A DNA stretch of 64,000 nucleotides from Spirosoma linguale DSM 74 (GTDB lineage: Bacteria > Bacteroidota > Bacteroidia > Cytophagales > Spirosomataceae), in the NCBI GenBank assembly GCA_000024525.1, contig CP001769.1, forward strand, positions 558,001-622,000, written 5' to 3'. The position numbers and the translations under genes were made by a program. Of this stretch, positions 1-8,014 are shown one piece after another (position 1 is the first letter of the stretch; every line of letters starts with the position of its first letter). The notes beneath the pieces are model-generated. The model ran no database searches. It saw nothing but the letters and a program-made list of their open reading frames with translations, and was not told where the DNA came from.

Positions 1-2504
1 CTCTGCCGCCGAATCTCGTTAGTTCGATTGGCTATAATATCTTCCAACTGCCGATTAGCCAGGAGTAACTTTCGGGATCGATACGTCGCCAATGCCCACA
101 TACTGCCCAGCCCGGTTAATGTATACAGCACATAAGCAGGCCAAGTTTGCCACCAGGGGGCAAGAATCTGGATGGTAAGTGGGCTTTCGAGCTGGCGCCA
201 GACGCCATCGCTATTAGCTGCTTTGACCTGAAAAGTATACTTTCCGGCCGGTAAATTCGTGTAGCTGGCAAATCGACGGCTCCCGTTTTTTATCCAGTCA
301 TTGTCAATACCGCTTAGCTTATAGGCGTATTGATTTCGCTCCGGCAGGCCATACGTCAGGGCTACGAATTCAAACGACAGATAGTTTTCATGATGAGCCA
401 GCGTATATTGTTTACGAGTTACCGGCAAAAAGCTATCGCCTACTTTAAACGTGGTAACGTAAACCGGAAAGGGTTGCCTGTCGGTTTGAATACTGTCGGG
501 ATTGAACCGAACCAGCCCGTTGAGGGTACCAAAGAAAAGCGAGTTCCCGGACCGCGACACGGTATTTACCCGGAAGTCGTTATTTGGCAACCCGTCGTTG
601 TTGTCGTAAGGACGAAACGATCTAGTTCGCGGATCAAACCGGCAAAGGCCCTTTTTGGTGCTCAGCCACAAGTAGCCTCGGTTGTCTTCCGTTATACCAA
701 TAATCCAGTCGCTGGGTAGGCCGTCTTTGGTGGTAAGGTGTGAAAATTTGCCGGTTTTTGGATCAAACCAGTTTAGGCCGCCCCGGGTACTACCCAGCCA
801 GATGGTGCCTGACTTGTCCTCATAAATGGTCCCGATCTCGTTGCTGTTTAACTGTCCCGGTTTCATGCCGGCTCTGTAGTGGGTAAATCGTCCCGATTGT
901 GGATTTAATCTACTCAACCCTTTACCCCGAAGGGTTAGCCAGATATCGCCCGTCTGGCTGATCAGCATACCATAAATATACTTTTCGGGTAAGCCGCTCG
1001 TATCCGATGGGTTATACTTGTAATACGTGAATTTCGAGTTGAGAGGGTCGAAGGATGCTGCCCCGCCTTCACCACTCAGCCATATTTTGCCGTTTTTGCC
1101 CCGACCAACAAACTGGGCTGCAACTTCGGTCGGAAATTTAATGGAGCGGTTCGTGAGCTGATCCAGTTGATAAAGACCATCCCATGTACCAATCCAAAGT
1201 TTGTCTTGGCCATCCTGAAACAGGGCATGGAGGTTGTTTTTATGTTGTGGTGTGTTGCCAAACAGGCTTGCCGGAATTTCGGTAATCTGATTTGTCCGTA
1301 AATTCAATCGATACAGGTTTTCCTGATTACTGAACCAGACCCGGTTGCGGCTATCTATTGCCAGCGAAGCGACTTTATTTTCAGGCAGATTGACGATTCC
1401 TACACTGCGTCTTATCTGATACGTTGTAAACGGTTTAGTATTGAGTGCCTGTTTGTCGATACCGTTATCGGTACCTGCCCAGAGCGTACCAGCCCGGTCG
1501 TGATAAACAGCCTGCACATTCATACTCCCTAAATTATGGAGTGCATCCGGATTGGGAAGGTAGGTGAACGCCTGTGACGTTTTGGTGTCTATACGTTGCA
1601 ACCCATCGGTTGTACCCATCCACATAAAACCCTGCTGGTCGCGGTGGAGTGCGCCCAGATACATATACTTGTTGATTGTGCCTTTCGTGGCATGAGGCAC
1701 AATCCGGAGGGGTGAATGGCGGAGGTCAAGCTGAAAAAGGCCTTTCCCAACGGCACCAAGCCAGAGAACATCGTTGCTGTCCAGATACATGGGGCCGAAC
1801 CAGGGCTGCGGGTCCGTCGCTTTTTGAACGGGCATCAGTGCAAAGTGGCCGGTCTGCCGATCAAATAAATACAACCCCTGCGAGGTAGTTACCCAAAATC
1901 GGTTTTGCCGATCTTCGAAAACGCTTTTTACCGGAACTTCCCGTTTGGGCGATGGGTACAGCGTGAAATGATGTCTTTCCGGTTCATACCGAATAAGTCC
2001 GCCGTACGAGCAGAGCCACAAAACCCCCTGTCGGTCTGCATATATAGATATCTGGTTGTTCCACCAGTTTTCGTGGTCGGCATGAATGGGATGGTGGGTT
2101 ACATTGCCCGTTTGTTTATTGATTTCATGCAAACCGGCCCCTTCCGTAACCACCCATAGTCGGTTTTTCGGGTCTTCGCAAAGGCCCATAATCCGGTTGT
2201 CGGTTAAACTGTGCGCAGGGCGGGCGGGGTCGGTCTGGAAAACCTGAAACGAATAGCCGTCATACTTGTTGAGCCCATCGTTCGTACCGAACCACATGTA
2301 TCCTTCCCGATCCTGAAGGATACAGTTGATTGAGTTATTGGAAAGGCCATTTTTCGTCGATAAATGGTCAAACTTGTCCGCTGCTGGCTGGGCACTTGTG
2401 CGGGAAAACGAAACAGACAGGATGAATACGGCGGTGTACCACCCGAACCAACGTGCACAAGCCGATTTTAACCAGTGGTCGAAATGTGCCCTATGTGTGT
2501 TCAT
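1..2504 (-). CDS. Two-component-regulator propeller sensor protein, 3' end outside window
   Basis: Minus-strand frame open from an ATG at 2504 to the window edge (834 codons), so the C-terminus is missing. The N-terminus has a hydrophobic stretch ending in SFSRTSAQ (signal peptide). Repeated propeller motifs follow (DREGYMWFGTNDGLNKYDG, DRQGVLWLCSYGGLIRYE, DGQDKLWIGTWDGLYQLDQ), as in the ligand-binding periplasmic domain of hybrid two-component systems. Near the edge are a Y_Y_Y-type beta domain (AYKLSGIDNDWI, GKYTFQVKAANSDG), one membrane segment and a basic, coiled-coil-like juxtamembrane stretch (RKLLLANRQLEDII). In this family that leads to a histidine kinase, often fused to a receiver and AraC domain, or to a LuxR-type output; which one cannot be seen. 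These proteins commonly sense extracellular glycans. I spot-checked several places in the frame rather than translating all of it. Confidence 0.85.
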   Translation of the reverse strand, partial: MNTHRAHFDHWLKSACARWFGWYTAVFILSVSFSRTSAQPAADKFDHLSTKNGLSNNSINCILQDREGYMWFGTNDGLNKYDGYSFQVFQTDPARPAHSLTDNRIMGLCEDPKNRLWVVTEGAGLHEINKQTGNVTHHPIHADHENWWNNQISIYADRQGVLWLCSYGGLIRYEPERHHFTLYPSPKREVPVKSVFEDRQNRFWVTTSQGLYLFDRQTGHFALMPVQKATDPQPWFGPMYLDSNDVLWLGAVGKGLFQLDLRHSPLRIVPHATKGTINKYMYLGALHRDQQGFMWMGTTDGLQRIDTKTSQAFTYLPNPDALHNLGSMNVQAVYHDRAGTLWAGTDNGIDKQALNTKPFTTYQIRRSVGIVNLPENKVASLAIDSRNRVWFSNQENLYRLNLRTNQITEIPASLFGNTPQHKNNLHALFQDGQDKLWIGTWDGLYQLDQLTNRSIKFPTEVAAQFVGRGKNGKIWLSGEGGAASFDPLNSKFTYYKYNPSDTSGLPEKYIYGMLISQTGDIWLTLRGKGLSRLNPQSGRFTHYRAGMKPGQLNSNEIGTIYEDKSGTIWLGSTRGGLNWFDPKTGKFSHLTTKDGLPSDWIIGITEDNRGYLWLSTKKGLCRFDPRTRSFRPYDNNDGLPNNDFRVNTVSRSGNSLFFGTLNGLVRFNPDSIQTDRQPFPVYVTTFKVGDSFLPVTRKQYTLAHHENYLSFEFVALTYGLPERNQYAYKLSGIDNDWIKNGSRRFASYTNLPAGKYTFQVKAANSDGVWRQLESPLTIQILAPWWQTWPAYVLYTLTGLGSMWALATYRSRKLLLANRQLEDIIANRTNEIRRQ

Positions 2505-2628
2505 AAAAGGTTGGAGCCGATATCTGGAAACGTACAGTAAGATATAAAGTTTGTAGATTTTGTCGATATGTCATCAAAAGAATCCGTTTACACCTTATTC
2601 AAAGCAAGAGTATGCCCATAATGTAGCC

Positions 2629-2663
2629 TTTGCTTGCCCCCTGTTCAGAAACTCGTAGCTTTG
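2629..2663 (+). promoter_or_regulatory. Bacteroidota-type promoter for metK
   Basis: TAGCTTTG at 2656-2663 fits the Bacteroidota -7 consensus TAnnTTTG. CTTG at 2633-2636 and TTTG at 2629-2632 are candidate -33 elements (spacers 19 and 23 nt). The metK ATG follows 30 nt downstream, preceded by an A-rich stretch instead of a Shine-Dalgarno sequence. Confidence 0.7.
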
Positions 2664-2693
2664 TGGTTTCTAACCAAGTCATAAAATAGAGAA

Positions 2694-3971
2694 ATGCCTT
2701 ATCTCTTCACGTCTGAATCTGTTTCTGAGGGCCACCCCGATAAAGTAGCCGACCAAATCTCCGATGCATTGATTGATAACTTCCTGGCATTTGACCCGGC
2801 CAGTAAGGTCGCCTGCGAAACGCTCGTGACAACAGGTCAGGTTGTACTGGCTGGTGAAATCAAGACGGATACTTACCTGGACGTACAGAAAATTACCCGC
2901 GATGTGATTCGTAAAATTGGCTATACCAAAAGCGAGTACATGTTCGAGGCTAACTCCTGCGGTATTTTTTCGGCGCTACATGACCAGTCGGCTGATATCA
3001 ATCAGGGCGTTGATCGGAAGGTGGAGAATGCTGATTTCGAAACGCTGGCCAACGCTCAGGGTGCTGGTGATCAGGGTATGATGTTTGGCTACGCCACGAA
3101 CGAAACGGATAATTTCATGCCCCTGCCGCTCGATCTGGCTCATGCCATTCTGCGGGAGATGTCACAAATCCGCAATAACGAACTGGACCTGATGCCATAC
3201 CTGCGGCCCGATGCCAAATCGCAGGTGACGATTGAGTATTCCGACGACGATCAGCCCATCCGGATTGATACTATTGTTGTATCAACCCAGCACGATGACT
3301 TTGCCGATGACGATACAATGCTGGCCAAGATCAAGAATGATATCATCAATATCGTGATTCCCCGCGTGAAAGCGGCCCAGAAGGCCGAACTGCACGGGTT
3401 GTTTACCGACAATATCACGTATTACATTAACCCAACCGGCAAGTTTGTCATTGGGGGACCACACGGCGATACGGGTCTGACGGGCCGTAAAATCATTGTG
3501 GATACGTACGGTGGTAAAGGTGCCCACGGCGGTGGAGCTTTCTCGGGTAAAGATCCCTCCAAAGTAGACCGGTCAGCAGCGTATGCTACCCGGCACATTG
3601 CTAAAAATCTGGTAGCCGCCGGTCTTTGCGATCAGGTGCTGGTGCAGGTGTCTTATGCCATTGGCGTTGCCAAACCATGTGGTTTGTATGTGAACACTTA
3701 CGGCACTGCCAAAGTGGATATGCACGATGGAGCCATTGCTGAGAAAGTTGGTCAGATTTTCGATATGCGCCCCTATGCTATCGAGCAACGACTGAAACTC
3801 CGCAATCCTATTTACTCCGAAACAGCCGCTTACGGTCATATGGGCCGCAAAAACGAGATCGTAAAGAAAACGTTTGGTTCGAACGGGCAGTCGAAAGAGG
3901 TTGAAGTAGAGCTGTTCACCTGGGAAAAACTTGATTTTGTCGATCAGATTAAACAGGCTTTTGGTTTATAG
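2694..3971 (+). CDS. metK: S-adenosylmethionine synthase
   Basis: A 425-residue methionine adenosyltransferase, which makes S-adenosylmethionine from methionine and ATP in the cytoplasm. Signature motifs are intact: GHPDK at residues 13-17 (ATP and methionine binding), GAGDQG at 123-128, and the glycine-rich [19 protein letters not shown] near 280. Length is within the family range (about 380-430). It is a single-gene unit with its own promoter and a hairpin terminator in the convergent gap to raiA. No SAM riboswitch was recognised upstream. Methyltransferases that would use the product are present in the window, for example at 29665. Confidence 0.98.
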   Translation: MPYLFTSESVSEGHPDKVADQISDALIDNFLAFDPASKVACETLVTTGQVVLAGEIKTDTYLDVQKITRDVIRKIGYTKSEYMFEANSCGIFSALHDQSADINQGVDRKVENADFETLANAQGAGDQGMMFGYATNETDNFMPLPLDLAHAILREMSQIRNNELDLMPYLRPDAKSQVTIEYSDDDQPIRIDTIVVSTQHDDFADDDTMLAKIKNDIINIVIPRVKAAQKAELHGLFTDNITYYINPTGKFVIGGPHGDTGLTGRKIIVDTYGGKGAHGGGAFSGKDPSKVDRSAAYATRHIAKNLVAAGLCDQVLVQVSYAIGVAKPCGLYVNTYGTAKVDMHDGAIAEKVGQIFDMRPYAIEQRLKLRNPIYSETAAYGHMGRKNEIVKKTFGSNGQSKEVEVELFTWEKLDFVDQIKQAFGL

Positions 3972-3998
3972 TGTAACAAAGGCCAGCCGTGTTACAAG

Positions 3999-4031
3999 CA
4001 GAACGCCACTCCGGACTGGAGTGGCGTTCTG
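3999..4031. terminator. Hairpin terminator between metK and raiA
   Basis: Perfect 14-bp stem (3999-4012 with 4018-4031) and a 5-nt loop, between the converging metK and raiA stops. No long T-tract follows on either strand, so termination strength is uncertain. Confidence 0.65.
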
Positions 4032-4053
4032 TATTCTACAGTATTAAGTTAGT

Positions 4054-4431
4054 TTATAACTCATCGGCCTCAAAGACCTCATCTTCTATTCCTTCCTGCG
4101 ACCGGGCTTCTACAATAGCCGGGCTGGAAATATCATTTCGTTTTTGTTTAAACCGGACAAGTTTATCTTTAAGAACGTCCATCACGCGGTCGGTTGCGCT
4201 CTCGAAGCTCTTGTCGTGTTCTTTGACAAAGAGCTCTTTGCCTGGAAGCAGTAGCCTCACTTCGACTATCTTCTCTTTGACTTTGTTGGAGTCCGCACCC
4301 TCTAATCGAAGAAATACTTCCCCGCTGATAATACGGTCATGAAACGTGTCTAATTTGTCGAGTTTCGCCTGGATGAAATCTAACAGGCTTTGGTCGGCCG
4401 TGAACTTAACGGCATGCATTTGTAGTCTCAT
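4054..4431 (-). CDS. raiA: Ribosome hibernation-promoting factor, short form
   Basis: A 125-residue HPF/RaiA/YfiA-type protein. It starts MRLQMHAVKFTAD, carries the family's beta-alpha-beta-beta-beta-alpha layout with the typical stretch KSFESATDRVMDVLKDKL, and has an acidic tail. It lacks the long dimerisation C-terminus of long HPF, so it is the short type. Such proteins bind the 30S A/P-site region in stationary phase or stress and silence translation. Monocistronic, with a possible TgacTTTG promoter upstream. Confidence 0.88.
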   Translation of the reverse strand: MRLQMHAVKFTADQSLLDFIQAKLDKLDTFHDRIISGEVFLRLEGADSNKVKEKIVEVRLLLPGKELFVKEHDKSFESATDRVMDVLKDKLVRFKQKRNDISSPAIVEARSQEGIEDEVFEADEL

Positions 4432-4497
4432 TGTGTCGCTTTTAAGGTGAATTGATCAGAACATCAATGGACTATCTAAGTTTGGGTATAGCGACCA

Positions 4498-4527
4498 CAA
4501 AGTCAATAGAGCCTACGAAAGATGCAA
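4498..4527 (-). promoter_or_regulatory. Possible promoter for raiA
   Basis: On the minus strand TTG (4527-4525), 19 nt, then TGACTTTG (4505-4498) matches the Bacteroidota consensus with one deviation in TAnnTTTG. It lies 67 nt ahead of the raiA ATG. Confidence 0.35.
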
Positions 4528-4635
4528 CACTGTTTCACGGGTATTTATGTTACTAAAAGTTAATACTCTGTAACAGGACATGTTTGTATATAGGCGTGGA
4601 ACGATTGAATGCAAAAGTTCTTGGAAAAGTCTAAT

Positions 4636-6000
4636 TTATGGTTTCGATAAAATTGCCTTTATTGGCTGATTTGGACGCAGTGTGATGAGTGGTTTAGGAA
4701 CAATACGCTGATTGGGTGGACCACTCACGCTGAATTTTCGCACAAACAGAGCCAGGAGGATTTGCATTTCCATGAGTGCAAACTGATTGCCGATACACAA
4801 ACGGGGACCACCGCCAAAAGGCAGATACGCATAGGAATGTAGTTGGTCTTTAGGTCCTCCCGGTGCAAATCTGTCGGGGTCGAAACGTTCGGGATCGGGC
4901 CAGTTGACAGGGTCGCGGTGGAGCAGATACGGACATACCAGCGCCGTGTCGCCGGCCGGTATCGTGTAGGGGCCGATGTGGTCGTCCTCGCGCGCCCGGC
5001 GGCTCATGATCCAGGCGGGTGGATACAGGCGAAGCGATTCCTGAACAACCTGCATGGTGTAAGTCAACCGACGGAATGCATCGGCCGGGGGAGTACGAGC
5101 ATCGCCCAGAATAGTTTCACTTTCTACCTGAAGCCGCGCCAGGATGTCGGGGTTTTGGGTGAGCAGGTAGGTCGTCCAGGCCATGGATACGGCCGTTGTC
5201 TCGTGGCCTGCCGAGAATAGTGTTACGCACTCATCGCGGAGTTGCTGGTCCGACATACGCTCGCCCGTTTCTTCATCTTCGGCACTCAGCAGCATACCCA
5301 GCAAATCGTCTTTGTCTTCGTGCTGCTGCCGACGCTGGTCGATCAGGCCATAAATAAACTCATCGACTTGCCGCTGGGCGCGTTTGGACCGTTGGTTATG
5401 GGGCGTGGGCCAGCTCATCGGAAAGCGGATGGGCGATAACATACGGCTGTTCGCCAGGTAGTTTAGCGAGTCCAGCGCGTGAGAAAGGCCGTCGAGTTTT
5501 CCGTTGGTATCCGAGCCAAACAACGTTTTGCAGACAATCCGCATGGTTACGTCCATAAAAGCCTGCGATACGTTGATCGGCTGCCGGATGTCGGATGGGT
5601 TCAGCGTGTCGAGCCAGTCTGCGGTTTCGGCCACCATAGCGTCGGCCAGTGCCGCCAGTTTTTGCCGATGAAACGCCGGTTGGGCCAGCCGCCGTTGCCG
5701 ACGCCAGAAATCGCCATCGCTAGTCAGCAGGCCGTTTCCCAGAAAAATTTTGAGCACCTCAAAGGCAGGCGAACGGCCATAATTGCGATTATTCTCCTGT
5801 AAAATATGCTTACTGTCTTCGGGTTGAAACACCAGATACTGATGTCGACCGCCAATGCGCAGGTGGACAATACGTTCCTGTTTGCGTTGCAGCGTATGCA
5901 GAATGCTCAATGGGTCGCGAACGAACGCAATCGTATTCCCAAGAAATGGTAAGCCGGGGTGCAGCGGGACCGGACGGGTAGGGGCGGCAGTTGTTTCCAT
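4636..6000 (-). CDS. Cytochrome P450
   Basis: A 454-residue soluble bacterial P450 monooxygenase. Helix C has DGDFWRRQRR (about 96-104), helix I AGHETT (264-269), the ExxR motif is ESLR (321-324), and the haem loop is FGGGPRLCIG (395-404) with Cys402 as thiolate ligand. All key residues are present. The sequence resembles fatty-acid or terpenoid hydroxylase-like P450s, but the substrate cannot be read. No ferredoxin or reductase gene is adjacent, so electrons must come from elsewhere. It lies downstream of two SDR genes on the same strand, separated by a strong terminator whose T-tract touches the P450 start codon. No other early Met is available. Confidence 0.95.
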   Translation of the reverse strand: METTAAPTRPVPLHPGLPFLGNTIAFVRDPLSILHTLQRKQERIVHLRIGGRHQYLVFQPEDSKHILQENNRNYGRSPAFEVLKIFLGNGLLTSDGDFWRRQRRLAQPAFHRQKLAALADAMVAETADWLDTLNPSDIRQPINVSQAFMDVTMRIVCKTLFGSDTNGKLDGLSHALDSLNYLANSRMLSPIRFPMSWPTPHNQRSKRAQRQVDEFIYGLIDQRRQQHEDKDDLLGMLLSAEDEETGERMSDQQLRDECVTLFSAGHETTAVSMAWTTYLLTQNPDILARLQVESETILGDARTPPADAFRRLTYTMQVVQESLRLYPPAWIMSRRAREDDHIGPYTIPAGDTALVCPYLLHRDPVNWPDPERFDPDRFAPGGPKDQLHSYAYLPFGGGPRLCIGNQFALMEMQILLALFVRKFSVSGPPNQRIVPKPLITLRPNQPIKAILSKP

Positions 6001-6038
6001 TAAAAAAAAGCCGTTCCGGACATACGGTCGGAACGGCT
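6001..6038 (-). terminator. Strong intrinsic terminator abutting the P450 start codon
   Basis: On the minus strand a 10-bp GC-rich stem (6038-6029 with 6018-6009) and 10-nt loop run into a T-tract that ends two nucleotides before the P450 ATG (6000). It lies 30 nt after the SDR stop at 6068. It should stop SDR transcripts, and there is no room for a promoter between it and the P450, so it may act as an attenuator. Confidence 0.8.
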
Positions 6039-6067
6039 ATAAAGATACGGCCAGGTGCTAAAATTTA

Positions 6068-6931
6068 CTACGAGTTCACCACCTCGCCACCGTTGACGTG
6101 GATGACCTGCCCCGTGAAATACGACGCATCTTCCGACGCAAGAAATACGTAGGCCGGTGCCAGTTCGGCGGGTTGCCCCGGTCGCTCCATGGGCACCTCT
6201 TTGCCAAAGTTTTCGACTTCTTCCAGCGTTTTAGTGGCAACAATCAGCGGTGTCCAGATGGGACCGGGCGCTACGGCATTGACGCGGATATTCTTCTCGA
6301 CCAGGTTCTGCGACAACGACCGCGTGAAGGCCGTTACGGCTCCCTTGGTAGACGCGTAATCAATCAGTGCCTGACTGCCCCGGTACGAAACAACCGACGT
6401 GGTATTGATAATACAATCCTGAGCGGCCATATACGGCAGAAACGCTTTCGTGAGCCGAAACATAGCCAGAATGTTCAGCTCGAACGTTTCGCGCATCTGC
6501 TGGTCCGAAATTCCGGTGAACTCCTTCTGCTCAACATGGTTGGCCGCGTTATTTACCAGGATATTCACCCGTCCGTACGTATCAACAACTTTATCGACAG
6601 CCTCCTGAATAAAAGAAAGCTGCTTCAGATCGCCGGGAATGAGCAGGCATTGCTGGCCTTCAGCTTCCACGAGCGATTTGGTCTTTTGAGCATCCTGCTC
6701 TTCGCGGGGGTGGTAAAACAAGGCCAGATCGGCCCCTTCGCGGGCAAAGTGAATGGCTACTGCCCGGCCAATGCCTGAGTCGCCACCAGTTATTACGGCA
6801 ATCTTTCCCTGTAGTTTATCGGCCCCCTGATACGTATCCCGAATGTAGATCGGTTGTGGGTCCATTTTATATTCCAAACCCGGCTGCTCATCCTGATGCT
6901 GGGCTTTGGTTTCGATTTCCATTTGAGTCAT
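6068..6931 (-). CDS. SDR family oxidoreductase (YhxC/YdaD-like)
   Basis: A 287-residue classical short-chain dehydrogenase with the N-terminal extension (Q-P-x-Y-I-R-D-T-Y-x-G-x-x-K-L-x-G-K) of the stress-associated YdaD/YhxC group. The NAD(P) motif is TGGDSGIG (48-55), the NNAA motif is at 127-130, and the catalytic residues are Ser179, Tyr192 and Lys196. The C-terminus GQVIHVNGGEVVNS is typical. Substrate unknown, probably a small alcohol, aldehyde or sugar. It is a close paralogue of the gene just upstream (7027-7881), consistent with tandem duplication. A word-type hairpin fills the gap between the two. Confidence 0.93.
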   Translation of the reverse strand: MTQMEIETKAQHQDEQPGLEYKMDPQPIYIRDTYQGADKLQGKIAVITGGDSGIGRAVAIHFAREGADLALFYHPREEQDAQKTKSLVEAEGQQCLLIPGDLKQLSFIQEAVDKVVDTYGRVNILVNNAANHVEQKEFTGISDQQMRETFELNILAMFRLTKAFLPYMAAQDCIINTTSVVSYRGSQALIDYASTKGAVTAFTRSLSQNLVEKNIRVNAVAPGPIWTPLIVATKTLEEVENFGKEVPMERPGQPAELAPAYVFLASEDASYFTGQVIHVNGGEVVNS

Positions 6932-6938
6932 TTTTTGT

Positions 6939-7012
6939 AGGAGTTGGGAGTGAGGAGTTAGGGGAGAGAAGAAAAAGGCATTAGCCCTCTTAACTCCTCG
7001 CTCCCAACTCCT
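6939..7012. repeat. Word-type intergenic hairpin, heptad-based
   Basis: Arms 6939-6960 and 6991-7012 pair over 22 bp with one G-T wobble. The left arm is made of heptads of the type RGGAGNN (AGGAGTT, GGGAGTG, AGGAGTT). It fills the gap between the tandem SDR genes. The same heptad vocabulary recurs at 46208-46322. Confidence 0.85.
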
Positions 7013-7026
7013 GTGTACTCATTTAG

Positions 7027-7881
7027 TTATGCATTGACGATGGTGCCACCATTGGGGTGCAATACCTGTCCGGTGATGTAGGACGCATCTTCCGACGCCA
7101 GAAAAACATAAGCCGGGGCTACCTCGCTCGGCTGACCGGGCCGTTTCATGGGCACATCCTTCCCAAATTCGGCCACTTCTTCGGCACTCACCGATGCAGG
7201 GTTAAGGGGTGTCCAGATAGGACCGGGTGCCACGCCATTCACCCGAATACCTTTTTGAATAAGATTGCTCGACAAAGCGCGGGTAAAAGTCATAATGGCG
7301 CCTTTCGTCGACGAGTATTCGAGCAGATCGGCACGACCCTGATAGGCGGTGACGGACGTGGTGTTAATCACACAATCGCCTTTTTGCAGGTGTGGCTCGG
7401 CGGCTTTCGTAATCCGGAAGAACGAGTAAATGTTAGTTTCGTAGGTCGCCAGCAGATCCTCATCGCGAATATCTTCAAGTTCTTTATGCTGCAGTTGCAG
7501 GGCCGTATTGTTGACTAGTATGTTCAACTTACCGAACTTGCTGATGGTGTCGCTCACCAGTTGTTTGCACCGTTCTTCCTGACGAATATCGCCCGGCAGC
7601 AGGAGGCACTGACGGCCTTCGGCTTCCACGAGCGATTTAGTCTTTTGCGCATCTTCTTCTTCCCGTTCAGTATAGGAAATGGCTACATCGGCCCCCTCGC
7701 GGGCAAAGTGAACGGCCACCGCCCGCCCAATGCCTGAGTCGCCACCGGTAATGAGCGCTACTTTTCCGTTTAATTTGTTCGCCCCCTTGTACGATTTTCG
7801 AATGAACTCCGGTTGTGGGGTCAGTTCGGCTTCAATACCCGGCTGGAGGTCCTGATGTTGTGGAGGAATTTCTATGTTCAT
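7027..7881 (-). CDS. SDR family oxidoreductase (YhxC/YdaD-like), paralogue
   Basis: A 284-residue short-chain dehydrogenase, closely similar to the downstream neighbour at 6068. It has the same N-terminal extension, TGGDSGIG cofactor motif, active-site stretch EYSSTKGA (Tyr-x-x-x-Lys) and GGTIVNA end. One difference: the usual N-N-A-A/G motif reads NNTA here. It is transcribed away from the GMC oxidoreductase across a 133-bp shared upstream region, so the two may share a regulator. Substrate unknown. Confidence 0.93.
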   Translation of the reverse strand: MNIEIPPQHQDLQPGIEAELTPQPEFIRKSYKGANKLNGKVALITGGDSGIGRAVAVHFAREGADVAISYTEREEEDAQKTKSLVEAEGRQCLLLPGDIRQEERCKQLVSDTISKFGKLNILVNNTALQLQHKELEDIRDEDLLATYETNIYSFFRITKAAEPHLQKGDCVINTTSVTAYQGRADLLEYSSTKGAIMTFTRALSSNLIQKGIRVNGVAPGPIWTPLNPASVSAEEVAEFGKDVPMKRPGQPSEVAPAYVFLASEDASYITGQVLHPNGGTIVNA

Positions 7882-8014
7882 AACGTTGCTGTTGGTTGTA
7901 CCTGCTTAAATAAGCCCAAAGCAACAGTGGTTGTTTTGATAAATCTATTGAAATGGTAGATTTTGATGCGCTTGAATGAATTCGTAATATAGTATTTCCA
8001 AATACCTCACTACC

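Noticed and set aside
330..2547. Several short plus- and minus-frame ORFs at the window start
   Set aside because: All lie in other frames of the propeller sensor, whose own frame is open from 2504 to the window edge.
2505..2693. SAM riboswitch upstream of metK
   Set aside because: No recognisable SAM-I/II/III core and the promoter lies only 30 nt before the ATG, leaving no room for an aptamer.
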